This document shows positions 26,600-36,571 of a stretch of DNA of 64,000 bases, in pieces (position 1 is the stretch's first letter; every line of letters starts with the position of its first letter). The stretch is from positions 1-64,000 of the forward strand of contig NZ_JABAIM010000002.1 in NCBI RefSeq assembly GCF_012641365.1, in the 5' to 3' direction. The position numbers and the translations under genes are program-made. The notes beneath the pieces were generated by a model that worked only from the letters and a program-made list of their open reading frames with translations, was not told the DNA's origin and ran no database searches. Source of the stretch: Leeia aquatica. Lineage in GTDB: Bacteria > Pseudomonadota > Gammaproteobacteria > Burkholderiales > Leeiaceae.

Positions 26600-27268
26600 A
26601 TGACTGCCCTGCTCCCCGCTGTTGAAATTGAACCGACCCAGCCCGCCACCCACAGCATCATCTGGATGCATGGCCTCGGTGCCGACGGCCATGATTTTGA
26701 GCCCATTGCCGATGAGCTGCCCTTGCCCGCGCACATGCAGCTGCGATTCGTCTTCCCGCATGCACCAGCCATTCCGGTGACGATCAACAACGGTTACGTG
26801 ATGCGGGCCTGGTACGACATCCTCGATTTCTCCGATCTGCACCGTACTGTGGATGAAGCGGGCATCACCCGCTCCCGCCATGCCATCGAGGCGCTGGTGG
26901 CGCGGGAAATTGCACGTGGCATCCCCAGCGAGCGCATTTTCCTCGCCGGTTTCTCGCAAGGTGGTGTCATGGCTTACAACGTGGGCCTCAGCTACCCGCA
27001 GAAACTGGCCGGCATCATTGCGCTCTCTACCTATCTGCCGAATGCGGCCCAGCTGGATGCACAGTTAAGCCCGGCCAACCAGCACACCCCGGTCTTTGCC
27101 GCGCACGGTACGCTGGACCCGGTTGTCAACCTGCGGCTGGGTGATGTGGCCCGCCAGCATGTCACCCAGCTCGGTCACCCGGTAAGCTGGCACACCTACC
27201 CGATGCAACACTCGGTCTGCATGGAGGAAGTGCAGGCACTGGGCCGTTGGCTGGGAGAGCATGCCTGA
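26600..27268 (+). CDS. Carboxylesterase (alpha/beta-hydrolase)
   Basis: A 222-residue hydrolase of the carboxylesterase/acyl-protein thioesterase-like family. The features are WMHGLGADGHDF, the nucleophile elbow GFSQGG, an acid in HGTLDPVV and a His in MQHSVCMEE. It is likely to hydrolyse small aliphatic esters. Its TGA overlaps the ATG of the following reductase gene by one base. Confidence 0.9.
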   Translation: MTALLPAVEIEPTQPATHSIIWMHGLGADGHDFEPIADELPLPAHMQLRFVFPHAPAIPVTINNGYVMRAWYDILDFSDLHRTVDEAGITRSRHAIEALVAREIARGIPSERIFLAGFSQGGVMAYNVGLSYPQKLAGIIALSTYLPNAAQLDAQLSPANQHTPVFAAHGTLDPVVNLRLGDVARQHVTQLGHPVSWHTYPMQHSVCMEEVQALGRWLGEHA

Positions 27269-28176
27269 TGCGCATTCTGGTCTACTCCCCAAACCATCTG
27301 GATGAATGGCTGGCTGAAACCCGGCAGCATTTCCCTGAGGCCGATGTGCAAGGCTGGCCCTGCACACCAGACTGGCAGGCTGACTACGCGCTATTGTGGA
27401 AGCCCCCCGCTGAGCTGTTTCAGCAGCAAAACACCCTCAAAGCCGTATTTGTGCTCGGCGCCGGAGTGGACGCGCAGCTACCGCTGATTCCGGACAGCCT
27501 GCCGCTCTATCGGCTGGAAGACAGTGGCATGGGGGAGCAGATGGCGGACTATGTGAGCCACTACCTGCTGCGCTGGTTCTACCGTTACGATGCCTACCAG
27601 CTGCAACACCACTGGCAACCCGGCACGCTGGACGACAAAGCCCGCTGGAGGGTCACCATTCTCGGCTATGGTGCCATGGGTAGCGCAGTGGCAGAACGGG
27701 TGCGGCAGCTCGGTTTCCCGGTGCAAGCCTGGCGCCGCCAGCCAGCAGGCGACGCCGCCATTCCGGTACACGCCGGGCTGGACGCGCTGCCTGCCTGCCT
27801 GGGCAGCACCCGTGTACTGGTCAACCTGCTGCCGCTCACCCCGGAAACCCGTGGTCTGCTCAACCAGCAACGTCTCTCTCAGTTACCGCCTGACAGCTAT
27901 CTGATCAATCTGGCGCGGGGCGCACATGTGGTGGACGAAGACTTGCTGGCCGCCCTCGACAGCGGCCATCTGGCCGGTGCCACGCTGGATGTGTTCCAGC
28001 ATGAGCCACTGCCGGCCGAACACCGCTACTGGCAGCACCCCAAGGTCAACGTCACCCCTCATATCGGCGCACTCACCCCTCTGCCCGATGCCCTGCAGCA
28101 AATCCAGCAGAAGCTAGGTTGTCTTCTGCAAGGGCTACCCGCAGGCGGGCTGGTGGATCGGCATCGAGGGTATTGA
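27268..28176 (+). CDS. ghrA: Glyoxylate/hydroxypyruvate reductase A-like 2-hydroxyacid dehydrogenase
   Basis: A 302-residue D-2-hydroxyacid dehydrogenase of the GhrA branch. The NAD(P)-binding motif GYGAMG is near residue 132. The catalytic Arg is in NLARGAHVVDEDLL, the Glu in VFQHEPLP and the His in TPHIGALT. It should reduce glyoxylate or hydroxypyruvate. Its start overlaps the esterase stop (TGATG). Its 3' end faces ribE. Confidence 0.9.
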   Translation: MRILVYSPNHLDEWLAETRQHFPEADVQGWPCTPDWQADYALLWKPPAELFQQQNTLKAVFVLGAGVDAQLPLIPDSLPLYRLEDSGMGEQMADYVSHYLLRWFYRYDAYQLQHHWQPGTLDDKARWRVTILGYGAMGSAVAERVRQLGFPVQAWRRQPAGDAAIPVHAGLDALPACLGSTRVLVNLLPLTPETRGLLNQQRLSQLPPDSYLINLARGAHVVDEDLLAALDSGHLAGATLDVFQHEPLPAEHRYWQHPKVNVTPHIGALTPLPDALQQIQQKLGCLLQGLPAGGLVDRHRGY

Positions 28177-28221
28177 GCCATTCACGGCTAACAGCACTGA
28201 ACGTTTCGCCCTCTTTACTCA

Positions 28222-28245
28222 AGGCTTGATCGGCTGATCAAGCCT
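28222..28245. other. Hairpin between convergent ghrA and ribE
   Basis: A perfect 10-bp inverted repeat (AGGCTTGATC/GATCAAGCCT, loop GGCT) lies in the 105-bp convergent gap. No T-tract follows on either strand, so it may stabilise 3' ends rather than act as a classic terminator. Confidence 0.4.
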
Positions 28246-28281
28246 GTACCGCGACCGCGCCTGATGCGAGGGGATGCCCTG

Positions 28282-28905
28282 TCATCCCTGCTGGGCAGCG
28301 CTCTGGTAGCTGAGGATCCGCTCGCAGTAACGGGCGATCTGGTCGATTTCGAGGTTGACCGGGCTGCCGGGCTTGAGCTGGTGCAGGTTGGTGGCCGTCA
28401 GGGTGTGGGGGATCAGGTTGATGGAGAAACGGTTACCGTCGACATGGTTGACGGTGAGACTGACACCGTTGATGGTGACGGAGCCTTTGGTGGCGATGTA
28501 GCGGGCCAGAGTCCCTGGCGCGTCAATGCGCAGCTCCATGCAGTCGCTGTTGGTTTCGCCAGCAGGCGGAGCAAAGTGGGCGACGGTGCCCACCCCGTCC
28601 ACATGGCCGGATACCAGATGGCCACCGAGGCGGTCAGCCAGCCGCAGGGCTTTTTCCAGATTGACCAGATTACCTACTTGGTCGAGCCCGACCGTCACCC
28701 GCAGGGTTTCTGCCGACACATCCAGCGTGTAGTGTGTCTCTGTTTTGTCGATGACCGTCAGGCATACGCCGTTATGCGCAATGCTGTCCCCCAGGGCGAC
28801 ATCGGACAAATCCAGGCCACAGGCCTCGACAATCAGCCGGACGTCTTGTCCGCGGTGCTCCATCTGGGTAATGCGGCCAACAGCTTGAATAATGCCGGTG
28901 AACAT
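28282..28905 (-). CDS. ribE: Riboflavin synthase, alpha subunit
   Basis: A 207-residue riboflavin synthase that dismutates two lumazine molecules into riboflavin. It is built of two similar lumazine-binding barrels (about 1-95 and 96-195), starting MFTGIIQAVG and repeating GVCLTV / GVSLTV. The gene lies 18 bp after ribD. No FMN riboswitch was seen before it. Confidence 0.95.
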   Translation of the reverse strand: MFTGIIQAVGRITQMEHRGQDVRLIVEACGLDLSDVALGDSIAHNGVCLTVIDKTETHYTLDVSAETLRVTVGLDQVGNLVNLEKALRLADRLGGHLVSGHVDGVGTVAHFAPPAGETNSDCMELRIDAPGTLARYIATKGSVTINGVSLTVNHVDGNRFSINLIPHTLTATNLHQLKPGSPVNLEIDQIARYCERILSYQSAAQQG

Positions 28906-28923
28906 GCGCTTTCCTTGTAAGGT

Positions 28924-30018
28924 TCAGTGTGTGGTCGGGATGGCGGTGAGCCGCAGGTCGGGGCCGATATGGCGGCAGTCTATCCATTGCAAGGCCGTGT
29001 GCAGGTCTACCGCTTCCAAGGCAGGCCAGTTGAACGCCCCTTGCGCGTGATGCCCGAACAGCTTGGGCGCCAGATAGAGGATCACTTCATCGACCAGCCC
29101 CGCGCGCAGCAACGCGCCATTGAGTATGCTGCCCGCTTCAACCAGCAACTCGCTGCAGCCACGTACGGCCAATGCCTGCAGCAGGGCGTGCAGATCTACC
29201 CTGCCCTGCGGATCGGGCAAATACAGTAATTCAGCGTGGGGCGCTGCCCAGCTGGGCTTTGCCACGCCATGGGCCAGCAGACTGGGGCGGCCTTGCAGCA
29301 GACGAGCCGTTTGCGGGGTGCGCAGCTGGCTGTCGACGACCACCGCCAGCGGCTGCCGCCCTTGCCAGGGCAAACCGTCGATGTGCCGGATGGTCAGCTG
29401 TGGATCATCCGCCAGCACGGTACCGCTGCCGGTGAGGATGGCACAGCTGCGGGCGCGCAGCTGCTGTACATCGGCACGGGCCGCCGGGCTGGTAATCCAT
29501 TGGCTGGCACCGTTCAGCAGCGCGGTTTTACCATCCAGGGTGGTCGCGACTTTCAGCGTCACCCAGGGTTTCTGCCGGGTCATCCGGCTGAGAAAACCAC
29601 GGTGATGTTGACGGGCTGCCTCGGCCAGTACGCCGGTATCAACCGTGATGCCCGCTTCGCGCAGCCTGGCCAGCCCTTGCCCGGCCACCTGAGGATTCGG
29701 GTCCTGCAAGGCAACCACAACGCGCGCTACACCCGCTTGCACCAAAGCGTCACAACAGGGCGGCGTGCGGCCGAAGTGGCTGCATGGTTCCAGGGTGACA
29801 TAGGCCGTCGCCCCCCTCGCCTGCTCACCCGCCATGCGCAAGGCCATCACCTCGGCATGCGCTTGCCCGGCAACTTGTGAGTGCCCCGCACCAATCAGCT
29901 GCTCATTCTTGACCAGCACGCAGCCCACACTGGGGTTGGGGGTGGTGATGTAGCGTCCTTTGCTGGCCCATTGCAGGGCTTGCGCCATCCAGTGATGGTC
30001 TGCGGCAGTGATGGGCAT
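28924..30018 (-). CDS. ribD: Bifunctional diaminohydroxyphosphoribosylaminopyrimidine deaminase/reductase
   Basis: A 364-residue RibD. The N-terminal deaminase (1-145) has the zinc motifs HAEVMAL and EPCSHFGRTPPC. The C-terminal reductase (about 150-364) includes VTLKVATTLDGK and LVEAGSILNGALL. It carries out the second and third steps of riboflavin synthesis. Its ATG overlaps the nrdR stop by one base, so nrdR, ribD and ribE form one operon. Confidence 0.95.
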   Translation of the reverse strand: MPITAADHHWMAQALQWASKGRYITTPNPSVGCVLVKNEQLIGAGHSQVAGQAHAEVMALRMAGEQARGATAYVTLEPCSHFGRTPPCCDALVQAGVARVVVALQDPNPQVAGQGLARLREAGITVDTGVLAEAARQHHRGFLSRMTRQKPWVTLKVATTLDGKTALLNGASQWITSPAARADVQQLRARSCAILTGSGTVLADDPQLTIRHIDGLPWQGRQPLAVVVDSQLRTPQTARLLQGRPSLLAHGVAKPSWAAPHAELLYLPDPQGRVDLHALLQALAVRGCSELLVEAGSILNGALLRAGLVDEVILYLAPKLFGHHAQGAFNWPALEAVDLHTALQWIDCRHIGPDLRLTAIPTTH

Positions 30019-30476
30019 CAGGAAGCGCCTTTTTGCACTTCCTGGATGGCGTCGCGAAAATCATCCACATCCTGAAAACTTCGATACACCGAGGCAAAGC
30101 GGATATAGGCAACTTGATCCAGCTTTTTCAGCTCAGTCATCACCATCTCGCCGATCTGCCGCGCAGGCACCTCACGCACGCCCAAGGCCAACAGTTTCTG
30201 GGTGATCCGTACAATGGCCTCATCGACCAGGGCTGTAGGCACCGGGCGCTTGTGCAGCGGGCGCATGAAGGAGAGGCGCAGCTTGTCGCGGTCAAACTCG
30301 GCACGGTTGCCATTTTGCTTGACCACTTGCGGCAGGCGAATTTCCGCAGTCTCAAAGGTATTGAACCGCTTCTCACACGCCGTACAGCGGCGACGGCGAC
30401 GAATGGTGTCGCCGTCCTCGGTCAGGCGGGTTTCCAGAACCTGGGTATCCAGCGAACCGCAAAAAGGGCACTTCAT
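30018..30476 (-). CDS. nrdR: Transcriptional repressor NrdR
   Basis: A 152-residue repressor of ribonucleotide reductase genes. The N-terminal zinc ribbon is MKCPFCGS...[10 protein letters not shown] and an ATP-cone follows (about 48-138). The ATG at 30476 starts the conserved MKCPFC; the frame is open six codons further up. It heads the nrdR-ribD-ribE operon. Confidence 0.95.
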   Translation of the reverse strand: MKCPFCGSLDTQVLETRLTEDGDTIRRRRRCTACEKRFNTFETAEIRLPQVVKQNGNRAEFDRDKLRLSFMRPLHKRPVPTALVDEAIVRITQKLLALGVREVPARQIGEMVMTELKKLDQVAYIRFASVYRSFQDVDDFRDAIQEVQKGAS

Positions 30477-30515
30477 GCTGCTTCCCACAAACACTGTGCT
30501 GATGCGGCCATGATA

Positions 30516-31121
30516 CTACGCCTTGCCTGCCAGCAGCAGTACATGCGCCCGGATATCGGCCGGCCAGTCTGACATATGAACTTCAAGCCCATTAAGGTCG
30601 TTGGCAAACAGGGCACGGCTTGCCTCTTCAAAGCCCGGCAGATCGCCGCCGATGGCTGACATGAAATGGTAGGCGCGTGTCTGATTCTGCCGTTGCGCCT
30701 CTTTTTGGCCAGAGACTCGACGTGCCTCTTCCACCAGCTTGCGCAGCGCGACAGATGCACCGCCGGGTTGAGACGACAGCCACTCCCAATGGCGCGGCAG
30801 CAAGGTCACCTCGCGAGCCACCACGCCCAGTTTGGGGCGCCCGCGCCCGCGAGGTTCTTCCCCCGCCTTGGTTTCATATTGCTCCGACGACTCAAAAGCC
30901 TGGGGATGGCTCAGTGCCAGGCGAGCCAGCATCTCTTCATCACTGCCACGCAGATCAATATCCAGAGGTTGGCCTGTTGCATCGTCAAACAACTGGATGA
31001 GCACAGTGTTACCCGTCTCCATCGCACGCTTGATGGTCAAGGCATTATGTTGCAATGAGCCTGTTGCCAGCCGGTGGTGCCCTTGGAAGCTGGTATAGGA
31101 AATGGGAAATGAGTCGTGCAT
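30516..31121 (-). CDS. DUF2239 family protein
   Basis: A 201-residue soluble protein that fits the DUF2239 family. Conserved segments are YTSFQGHHRLATG near the N-terminus, IDLRGSDEEMLARL, RGRGRPKLGVVAREVTLL, and MSAIGGDLPGFEEASRALF. No function is established. The family is often spread by transfer. I choose ATG 31121; a GTG at 31151 is in frame. The gene is preceded by an AT-rich segment with repeats that could be an operator. Confidence 0.82.
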   Translation of the reverse strand: MHDSFPISYTSFQGHHRLATGSLQHNALTIKRAMETGNTVLIQLFDDATGQPLDIDLRGSDEEMLARLALSHPQAFESSEQYETKAGEEPRGRGRPKLGVVAREVTLLPRHWEWLSSQPGGASVALRKLVEEARRVSGQKEAQRQNQTRAYHFMSAIGGDLPGFEEASRALFANDLNGLEVHMSDWPADIRAHVLLLAGKA

Positions 31122-31159
31122 GGCGGTGATCTCTTGGTCAATGGAGATCACATATTAAA

Positions 31160-31198
31160 CCCGGATAAAAATAAACACAATAATACCCGGATATTATT
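31160..31198 (-). promoter_or_regulatory. AT-rich promoter/operator region of the DUF2239 gene
   Basis: Two CCCGGATA direct repeats (from 31160 and 31186) are spaced 26 bp apart in a markedly AT-rich stretch. The second is the core of an inverted repeat, AATAATA (31179-31185) and TATTATT (31192-31198). The position just upstream of the DUF2239 start suggests a repressor site over the promoter. The binding protein is unknown. Confidence 0.45.
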
Positions 31199-31202
31199 TT
31201 GG

Positions 31203-31484
31203 TTACACAGTCACCTCCTTCATCCACTCCTGACAGAGCAGCGACACACAACGGTCCACATCATCCTGAATCATCTGCCCATATCCCAGCAAAAGTGCCG
31301 ACAGCGATCCACCAAACTCAGCCTGCGCCTGCAGCTGTATGCCTTACTGCCGTCAGCGCTCTATCAGCTGCTGGGTGTGTTCTGCCTCTCGGCAGCGTAA
31401 TACCAGATAGCGCCCAGCACCCTTTTCTATGACTTGCAAGCCGGGACATTGACGTCGCAGCGATTGCAGCAGGTGCTGACGCAT
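31203..31484 (-). pseudogene. Remnant of a MocR-like (GntR/aminotransferase-type) regulator
   Basis: One frame of 94 codons reads like the C-terminal end of a PLP-dependent MocR/aminotransferase-type regulator but has two in-frame stops (TGA at 31355-31353, TAA at 31346-31344). Before them is RQHLLQSLRRQCPGLQVIEK, then GAGRYLVLRC; after them is GGSLSALLLGYGQMIQDD, ending in WMKEV. The stops are one mutation each from Trp and Gln codons. The family match is by eye from the GLxV...LLLGYG pattern. No N-terminal DNA-binding part remains, so the gene is dead and truncated. It fills the gap between DUF2239 and ssb. Confidence 0.55.
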
Positions 31485-31547
31485 GCCAGCCTTGCCGCCT
31501 TATTGGCCGCTGCTGCCGTGAAACCGACGAAAATTTTAAAAAGCAGT

Positions 31548-31592
31548 AACAAAAACCCCCTGCAAGCACGATGCTTACAGGGGGTTTTTGTT
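31548..31592 (-). terminator. Intrinsic terminator of ssb
   Basis: A long stem (about 19 bp with one C-A mismatch, loop CGA) pairs AACAAAAACCCCC with GGGGGTTTTTGTT, giving a T-rich flank in both directions. It lies 24 bp after the ssb stop and would also stop plus-strand readthrough. Confidence 0.85.
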
Positions 31593-31615
31593 AAGTGACA
31601 CTACCGTGATCGAGC

Positions 31616-32143
31616 TTAGAACGGAATATCGTCGTCGAACTGGTCATCAAATGCCGGTTTGCGGGCCTGTTGCTGTTGCGGCGCGGGGGCGGGCTGATTG
31701 CCGCTGAAGCCGCCACCTTGCTGGCTACCGCCAAAGGATTGCGGCGGGGTGGAGAAGCCACCGTCGTCGGCGTCATACGGGGCGCTGCCGCCACCCATGC
31801 CGCCGCCGCTGCGGCCACCCAGCATCTTCATTTCGTCGGCAATGATCTCGGTAGTGTAGCGGTCCTGCCCGGTATTCTTGTCTTGCCACTTGCGGGTTTG
31901 CAGCTTGCCCTCAACGTAGACGGCGCTGCCTTTTTTCAGGTACTGGCCCGCAATTTCGGCTAGCTTGCGGTACATGACAATATTGTGCCATTCGGTACGC
32001 TCTTGCTTCTGTCCGTCTTTGCCCTTCCAGCTCTCGGTGGTGGCAATGCTGAAGTTGGCCACCGCTTCGCCATTGGTCATGTAGCGGACTTCCGGGTCAC
32101 GCCCGAGATTACCGATCAGCAGAACTTTGTTGAGAGAGGCCAT
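31616..32143 (-). CDS. ssb: Single-stranded DNA-binding protein
   Basis: A 175-residue SSB. The N-terminal OB fold (1-110) begins [21 protein letters not shown] Gly/Gln/Pro-rich flexible linker follows (about 113-162), ending in the acidic partner-binding tip DDDIPF. It coats single-stranded DNA in replication and repair. The ATG at 32143 is the family start. It lies downstream of the MFS gene and near uvrA, as often seen in proteobacteria. Confidence 0.96.
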   Translation of the reverse strand: MASLNKVLLIGNLGRDPEVRYMTNGEAVANFSIATTESWKGKDGQKQERTEWHNIVMYRKLAEIAGQYLKKGSAVYVEGKLQTRKWQDKNTGQDRYTTEIIADEMKMLGGRSGGGMGGGSAPYDADDGGFSTPPQSFGGSQQGGGFSGNQPAPAPQQQQARKPAFDDQFDDDIPF

Positions 32144-32170
32144 GTGTTGATTACCTGTACTGTCGTTGGT

Positions 32171-32188
32171 GCCTGCCCGGCGGCAGGC
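32171..32188. other. Hairpin in the ssb leader
   Basis: GCCTGCC/GGCAGGC with loop CGGC lies between the MFS stop and the ssb start. The T-run is on the wrong side for termination of the MFS gene, so it is more likely a leader structure of ssb mRNA. Confidence 0.3.
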
Positions 32189-32220
32189 AAAAAGAGGAAT
32201 GCTGCATTCTAACGCGAAGG

Positions 32221-33615
32221 TCAGGCGGATGCACGGCCTGTGCCAGCGGTCGCTTCGATCAGCGCCAGCACAGCGGTTTCGTCCCACCCCGCCTGGGCCA
32301 CCTTGAGGTAGGCGGCCGATTCGCCCGGAATCACCACCGCTTCAATCACCCCGTCACACGCCCGCAGTTGCTCGCCCAGCAGGGCAGCATCGCCCTCCCA
32401 ATCGTCCGCAATATGCAGCATCTTGCTCGATACCGGCAGCGGGGTCTGCATGGTCAGCGCCAAGATGGCCCATACCAGCATCAGGCCGGCGCACAGCAGA
32501 AAGGCAGCCGCCGGTCCGCCATGCGCATGCAGGAAGCTGCCACCGACACTGCCCACGGCAAAGCCAATCGACTGTGCAGTGTTCTGCACACCCATGGCGG
32601 TGCCTTTGGCATCGGCGGGCGCCATCTTGGAGATCAAGGACGGCAGGGTGGCTTCCAGCGCATTAAAGGCCAGAAAATACACCCCCAGCCACAGCACGAT
32701 GCTGGTGATCGAATCCAGCCACAGGGCCATGCCCAGCTGCGCCAGCATCATCAGTACAATGGCGCCCAGGAACACCTGCTTCAGTTTGCCGCGCTTTTCA
32801 CCGTAGATGATGGCAGGCACCATCAGTACAAAGCCCACCATGGCCACCGGCAGGTAGACGTGCCAGTGATCCGGCTTGTGCATCCCCAACTGGGCCAGCG
32901 AAAACGGAATCACCGAGAACATGGCGGCTTGCGCAGCGTGCAGCGCAAATACGCCAAAGTTCAAGCGCAGCAGCTGACCATCCCGCAAGATAGCGGGCAG
33001 GCGGTTGGCATTGGTTTCCGCGTCAGAATGGAAGCGTGAGCGCTGCGGGTCCGGCACCACAAAGCGTACGCCGAAGGCCGCCGCAATCGCCAGGCAGCCC
33101 ATCAGGAAAAACATGCCGGAGACGCCGATCGCGTGTTCAATCTGCGCTGCCGCCACCAGCGACACGGCAAAGGTCACACCAATACTGCCGCCCACCATCG
33201 CCATGGCCTTGGTGCGATGCTCCTCCCGGGTGAGGTCCGCCAGCAGCGCGGTCAGCGCGGCACTGATCGCGCCGGTGCCTTGCAGGGCACGGGCGACAAT
33301 CAACCAGCCGATGCTATCCACCCACGCGCCCAGAAAGCTGCCTGCGGCCATCAGCCCCAGACCCGCATAAATCACTCGCTTGCGCCCGATCCGGTCTGAC
33401 CACATGCCAAACGGGATCAGCAGCAGCGCTTGCACCAGCGCAAAAATGCCGAACGCCAGCCCAGCCAGCTTGAGATTGCTGCCCTCCAAATGGGCGGCAT
33501 AGGGCATGAATACAGGCAGAAACAGAAAGATGCCCAGCATGCGCAGTGCGTAGATGCCAGCCAGCCCGGCGCTGGCGCGCAGCTCCAGGGCCGACATGCG
33601 TGAAGATGCACTCAT
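32221..33615 (-). CDS. MFS transporter with C-terminal YAM-like domain (YajR type)
   Basis: A 464-residue major facilitator with 12 predicted membrane segments and the MFS motif [12 protein letters not shown] after the second. After the last helix comes a soluble tail of about 75 residues (from [17 protein letters not shown]) that resembles the ferredoxin-like YAM domain of E. coli YajR. The substrate is unknown. The ATG at 33615 lacks a strong ribosome site, and the frame is open upstream. It is divergent from uvrA. Confidence 0.85.
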   Translation of the reverse strand: MSASSRMSALELRASAGLAGIYALRMLGIFLFLPVFMPYAAHLEGSNLKLAGLAFGIFALVQALLLIPFGMWSDRIGRKRVIYAGLGLMAAGSFLGAWVDSIGWLIVARALQGTGAISAALTALLADLTREEHRTKAMAMVGGSIGVTFAVSLVAAAQIEHAIGVSGMFFLMGCLAIAAAFGVRFVVPDPQRSRFHSDAETNANRLPAILRDGQLLRLNFGVFALHAAQAAMFSVIPFSLAQLGMHKPDHWHVYLPVAMVGFVLMVPAIIYGEKRGKLKQVFLGAIVLMMLAQLGMALWLDSITSIVLWLGVYFLAFNALEATLPSLISKMAPADAKGTAMGVQNTAQSIGFAVGSVGGSFLHAHGGPAAAFLLCAGLMLVWAILALTMQTPLPVSSKMLHIADDWEGDAALLGEQLRACDGVIEAVVIPGESAAYLKVAQAGWDETAVLALIEATAGTGRASA

Positions 33616-33741
33616 TTTGATGGTCAGGGAAATTGGGTAAACGCAAGAAGTCCGGTATATTAACAGGTTGGCCCACCTGCCGCGAGCCAGGTGGATAGCC
33701 CCGAGCCCGACCAGGCCTTTCTCTGGCCAGAACAGACAACG

Positions 33742-36570
33742 ATGACCGATTACATACGTATCCGCGGCGCCCGTACCCACAATCTGAAGAACATCAATCT
33801 GGATATCCCGCGTAACCAGCTGGTGGTGGTGACCGGCTTGTCGGGCTCCGGCAAATCCTCACTGGCGTTCGACACCCTGTATGCCGAGGGGCAGCGTCGC
33901 TACGTCGAATCGCTTTCCGCCTACGCACGCCAGTTCCTGCAGCTGATGGACAAGCCGGATGTCGATCTGATCGAAGGCCTCTCTCCTGCCATTTCCATTG
34001 AACAGAAGGCCACCAGCCACAACCCGCGCTCCACAGTCGGCACCGTCACGGAAATCCATGACTATCTGCGACTGCTGTTTGCGCGGGTGGGCGACCCGTA
34101 TTGCCCAGAGCATCAGCTGCCGCTGTCTTCACAGACGATCTCGCAGATGGTGGATCATGTGCTGGCGCTGCCGGAGGGCACCAAGCTGATGATCCTGGCC
34201 CCGGCCGTCAGCGCACGCAAAGGCGAGCATGTGGAGCTGTTCGACGAGCTGCGGGCGCAGGGCTTCGTGCGGGTACGGGTCAATGGCGAAGTGTGCGAGC
34301 TGGATCAGACCCCCAAGCTGGACAAGAACAAGAAGCACACCATTGAAGTGGTGATCGACCGCCTGCGGGTGGACGCCGAGCAAAAGCAGCGGCTGGCAGA
34401 ATCCTTCGAAACCGCGCTGCGCCACGCCGATGGCCGCGCCATTGCGCTGGAAATGGACAGTGACAAATCGCACTGGTTTTCCGCCAAGTTTGCCTGCCCG
34501 GTCTGCTCCTACAGCCTGCCGGAGCTGGAACCTCGCCTGTTCTCGTTCAACAACCCGGCGGGTGCCTGCCCCAAATGTGATGGCTTGGGCCAGATCACCT
34601 TCTTCGACCCCAAGCGAGTGGTCGCCTTCCCGCAGATGAGCCTGGCCAATGGTGCTATCAAGGGCTGGGACAAGCGTAACCAGTTCTACTACCAGATGCT
34701 GGAAAGCCTGGCGACACATTACGATTTCAATATCGAGCAGCCGTTCGAAACACTGCCGGATGCGGTACAGCAGGTGGTGCTGTATGGCTCTGGCAAAACC
34801 AGCATTGCCTTCCGCTACATCAGCGAGAAAGGTACCGCCTTCCTGCGTGAGCATCCGTTTGAGGGCATTATCCCCAATCTGGAGCGCCGCTACCGTGAGA
34901 CCGATTCCGTCACGGTGCGAGAAGAGCTGAGCAAATACCAGAACAACCAGCCCTGCCCCAGCTGCGAGGGCACCCGCTTGCGTATCGAGGCGCGCAATGT
35001 GCGGGTAGGCGACAAAACCCTGCACGAAATCAGCGGCATGCCGCTGCGCGAAGCCGCTTCCTTATTTGACCAGCTGACCCTGCAAGGCCAGAAGCAAGCC
35101 ATTGCCGAGAAGATCCTCAAGGAAATTTGCGAGCGGCTTGGTTTCCTGAACAATGTCGGCCTGGATTACCTGAACCTCAACCGGGCGGCGGATACCCTGT
35201 CGGGCGGCGAAGCACAGCGCATCCGGCTGGCCAGCCAGATCGGCTCCGGGCTGACGGGGGTCATGTACGTGCTGGATGAGCCCTCCATCGGCCTGCATCA
35301 GCGCGATAATGACCGCCTGCTGCAAACCCTGATGCGGCTGCGCGATCTTGGCAACAGCGTGATCGTGGTCGAGCACGACGAAGACGCCATCCGCGCTGCG
35401 GATTTTGTGGTGGACATCGGCCCCGGGGCCGGTGTGCATGGTGGTGCGGTGCTGGTGTCCGGCTCGCCCGAGGAGGTCAAGCAATGCGAGCAATCGCTGA
35501 CCGGGCAATACCTCAGTGGTCAACGCAAGATCGAGGTCCCCGCGCAGCGCACTGCGCCAGATCCGGAACGGATGCTGGTCCTGCAGGGCGCCAGCGGCAA
35601 CAACCTGAAGCGGGTGACGCTGAACCTGCCGGTGGGCCTGCTCACCTGCATCACCGGCGTCTCAGGCTCTGGCAAATCCACCCTGATCAACGATACGCTT
35701 TACCATGCCGTTGCCCGCCATCTATACGGCAGCAACGAAGAGCCAGCCCCGTTCGAGCATATTGATGGTCTCGGCTTCTTCGACAAAGTCATTAACGTCG
35801 ACCAAAGCCCGATTGGCCGCACGCCGCGTTCCAACCCGGCCACCTATACCGGCCTGTTCACCCCGATCCGCGACCTGTTCTCCGGCGTGCCGGAAGCCCG
35901 CTCGCGTGGCTACGGCCCGGGCCGTTTCTCGTTCAACGTCAAGGGTGGGCGCTGTGAGGCCTGCCAGGGCGATGGCGTCATCAAGGTGGAGATGCATTTC
36001 CTGCCGGACGTGTACGTACAGTGTGACGTCTGCCACGGCATGCGCTATAACCGGGAGACGCTGGAAGTCCGCTACAAGGGCAAGAATATCTACGAAGTGC
36101 TGGACATGACAGTGGAGCAGGCTGCCGAGTTCTTCAGCGCTGTGCCGGTGGTAGCCCGCAAGCTGCAAACCCTGCTGGACGTAGGCCTGGGCTACATCCG
36201 GCTGGGTCAAAGTGCCACCACCCTCTCCGGGGGCGAGGCACAACGGGTAAAGCTGGCGCTGGAACTGTCCAAGCGTGACACCGGTCGTACCCTATATATA
36301 CTGGATGAGCCGACCACCGGTTTGCATTTCCACGATATCGAGCTGTTGCTGTCGGTGGTACACCGCCTGCGCGACCACGGCAATACCGTGGTGATCATTG
36401 AACACAATCTGGACGTGATCAAGACCGCCGACTGGCTGGTGGATCTGGGTCCGGAAGGTGGCGCGGGTGGCGGCCGCATTCTGGTGGAAGGCACGCCGGA
36501 AACGGTAGCAGCCTATCCGGAAAGCCACACCGGGCACTATCTGGCCCCATTACTGCAACAAGGACGCTGA
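33742..36570 (+). CDS. uvrA: Excinuclease ABC subunit A
   Basis: A 942-residue UvrA, the damage-recognition ATPase of nucleotide excision repair. It has two ATP-binding cassettes: GLSGSGKSS near residue 33 and GVSGSGKST near residue 640, with signatures [12 protein letters not shown] and [12 protein letters not shown]. It also has zinc-finger cysteines (CPVC/CPKC and CEACQGDG). The ATG at 33742 begins the conserved [17 protein letters not shown] saw no clear LexA site in the gap with the MFS gene. xseB follows after one base. Confidence 0.97.
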   Translation: MTDYIRIRGARTHNLKNINLDIPRNQLVVVTGLSGSGKSSLAFDTLYAEGQRRYVESLSAYARQFLQLMDKPDVDLIEGLSPAISIEQKATSHNPRSTVGTVTEIHDYLRLLFARVGDPYCPEHQLPLSSQTISQMVDHVLALPEGTKLMILAPAVSARKGEHVELFDELRAQGFVRVRVNGEVCELDQTPKLDKNKKHTIEVVIDRLRVDAEQKQRLAESFETALRHADGRAIALEMDSDKSHWFSAKFACPVCSYSLPELEPRLFSFNNPAGACPKCDGLGQITFFDPKRVVAFPQMSLANGAIKGWDKRNQFYYQMLESLATHYDFNIEQPFETLPDAVQQVVLYGSGKTSIAFRYISEKGTAFLREHPFEGIIPNLERRYRETDSVTVREELSKYQNNQPCPSCEGTRLRIEARNVRVGDKTLHEISGMPLREAASLFDQLTLQGQKQAIAEKILKEICERLGFLNNVGLDYLNLNRAADTLSGGEAQRIRLASQIGSGLTGVMYVLDEPSIGLHQRDNDRLLQTLMRLRDLGNSVIVVEHDEDAIRAADFVVDIGPGAGVHGGAVLVSGSPEEVKQCEQSLTGQYLSGQRKIEVPAQRTAPDPERMLVLQGASGNNLKRVTLNLPVGLLTCITGVSGSGKSTLINDTLYHAVARHLYGSNEEPAPFEHIDGLGFFDKVINVDQSPIGRTPRSNPATYTGLFTPIRDLFSGVPEARSRGYGPGRFSFNVKGGRCEACQGDGVIKVEMHFLPDVYVQCDVCHGMRYNRETLEVRYKGKNIYEVLDMTVEQAAEFFSAVPVVARKLQTLLDVGLGYIRLGQSATTLSGGEAQRVKLALELSKRDTGRTLYILDEPTTGLHFHDIELLLSVVHRLRDHGNTVVIIEHNLDVIKTADWLVDLGPEGGAGGGRILVEGTPETVAAYPESHTGHYLAPLLQQGR

Positions 36571-36571
36571 C

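Noticed and set aside
30019-30515. FMN riboswitch controlling ribD/ribE
   Set aside because: ribD starts inside the nrdR stop and nrdR has only a short leader; no conserved RFN-element pattern was seen.
31116-31432. Small plus-strand open frames in the DUF2239-ssb gap
   Set aside because: They have no ribosome sites and are antisense to the MocR-like remnant, which explains the sequence better.
33616-33741. LexA (SOS) box between the MFS gene and uvrA
   Set aside because: No CTGT-N8-ACAG match was found; only a GC-rich inverted repeat at about 33673-33692 is present.
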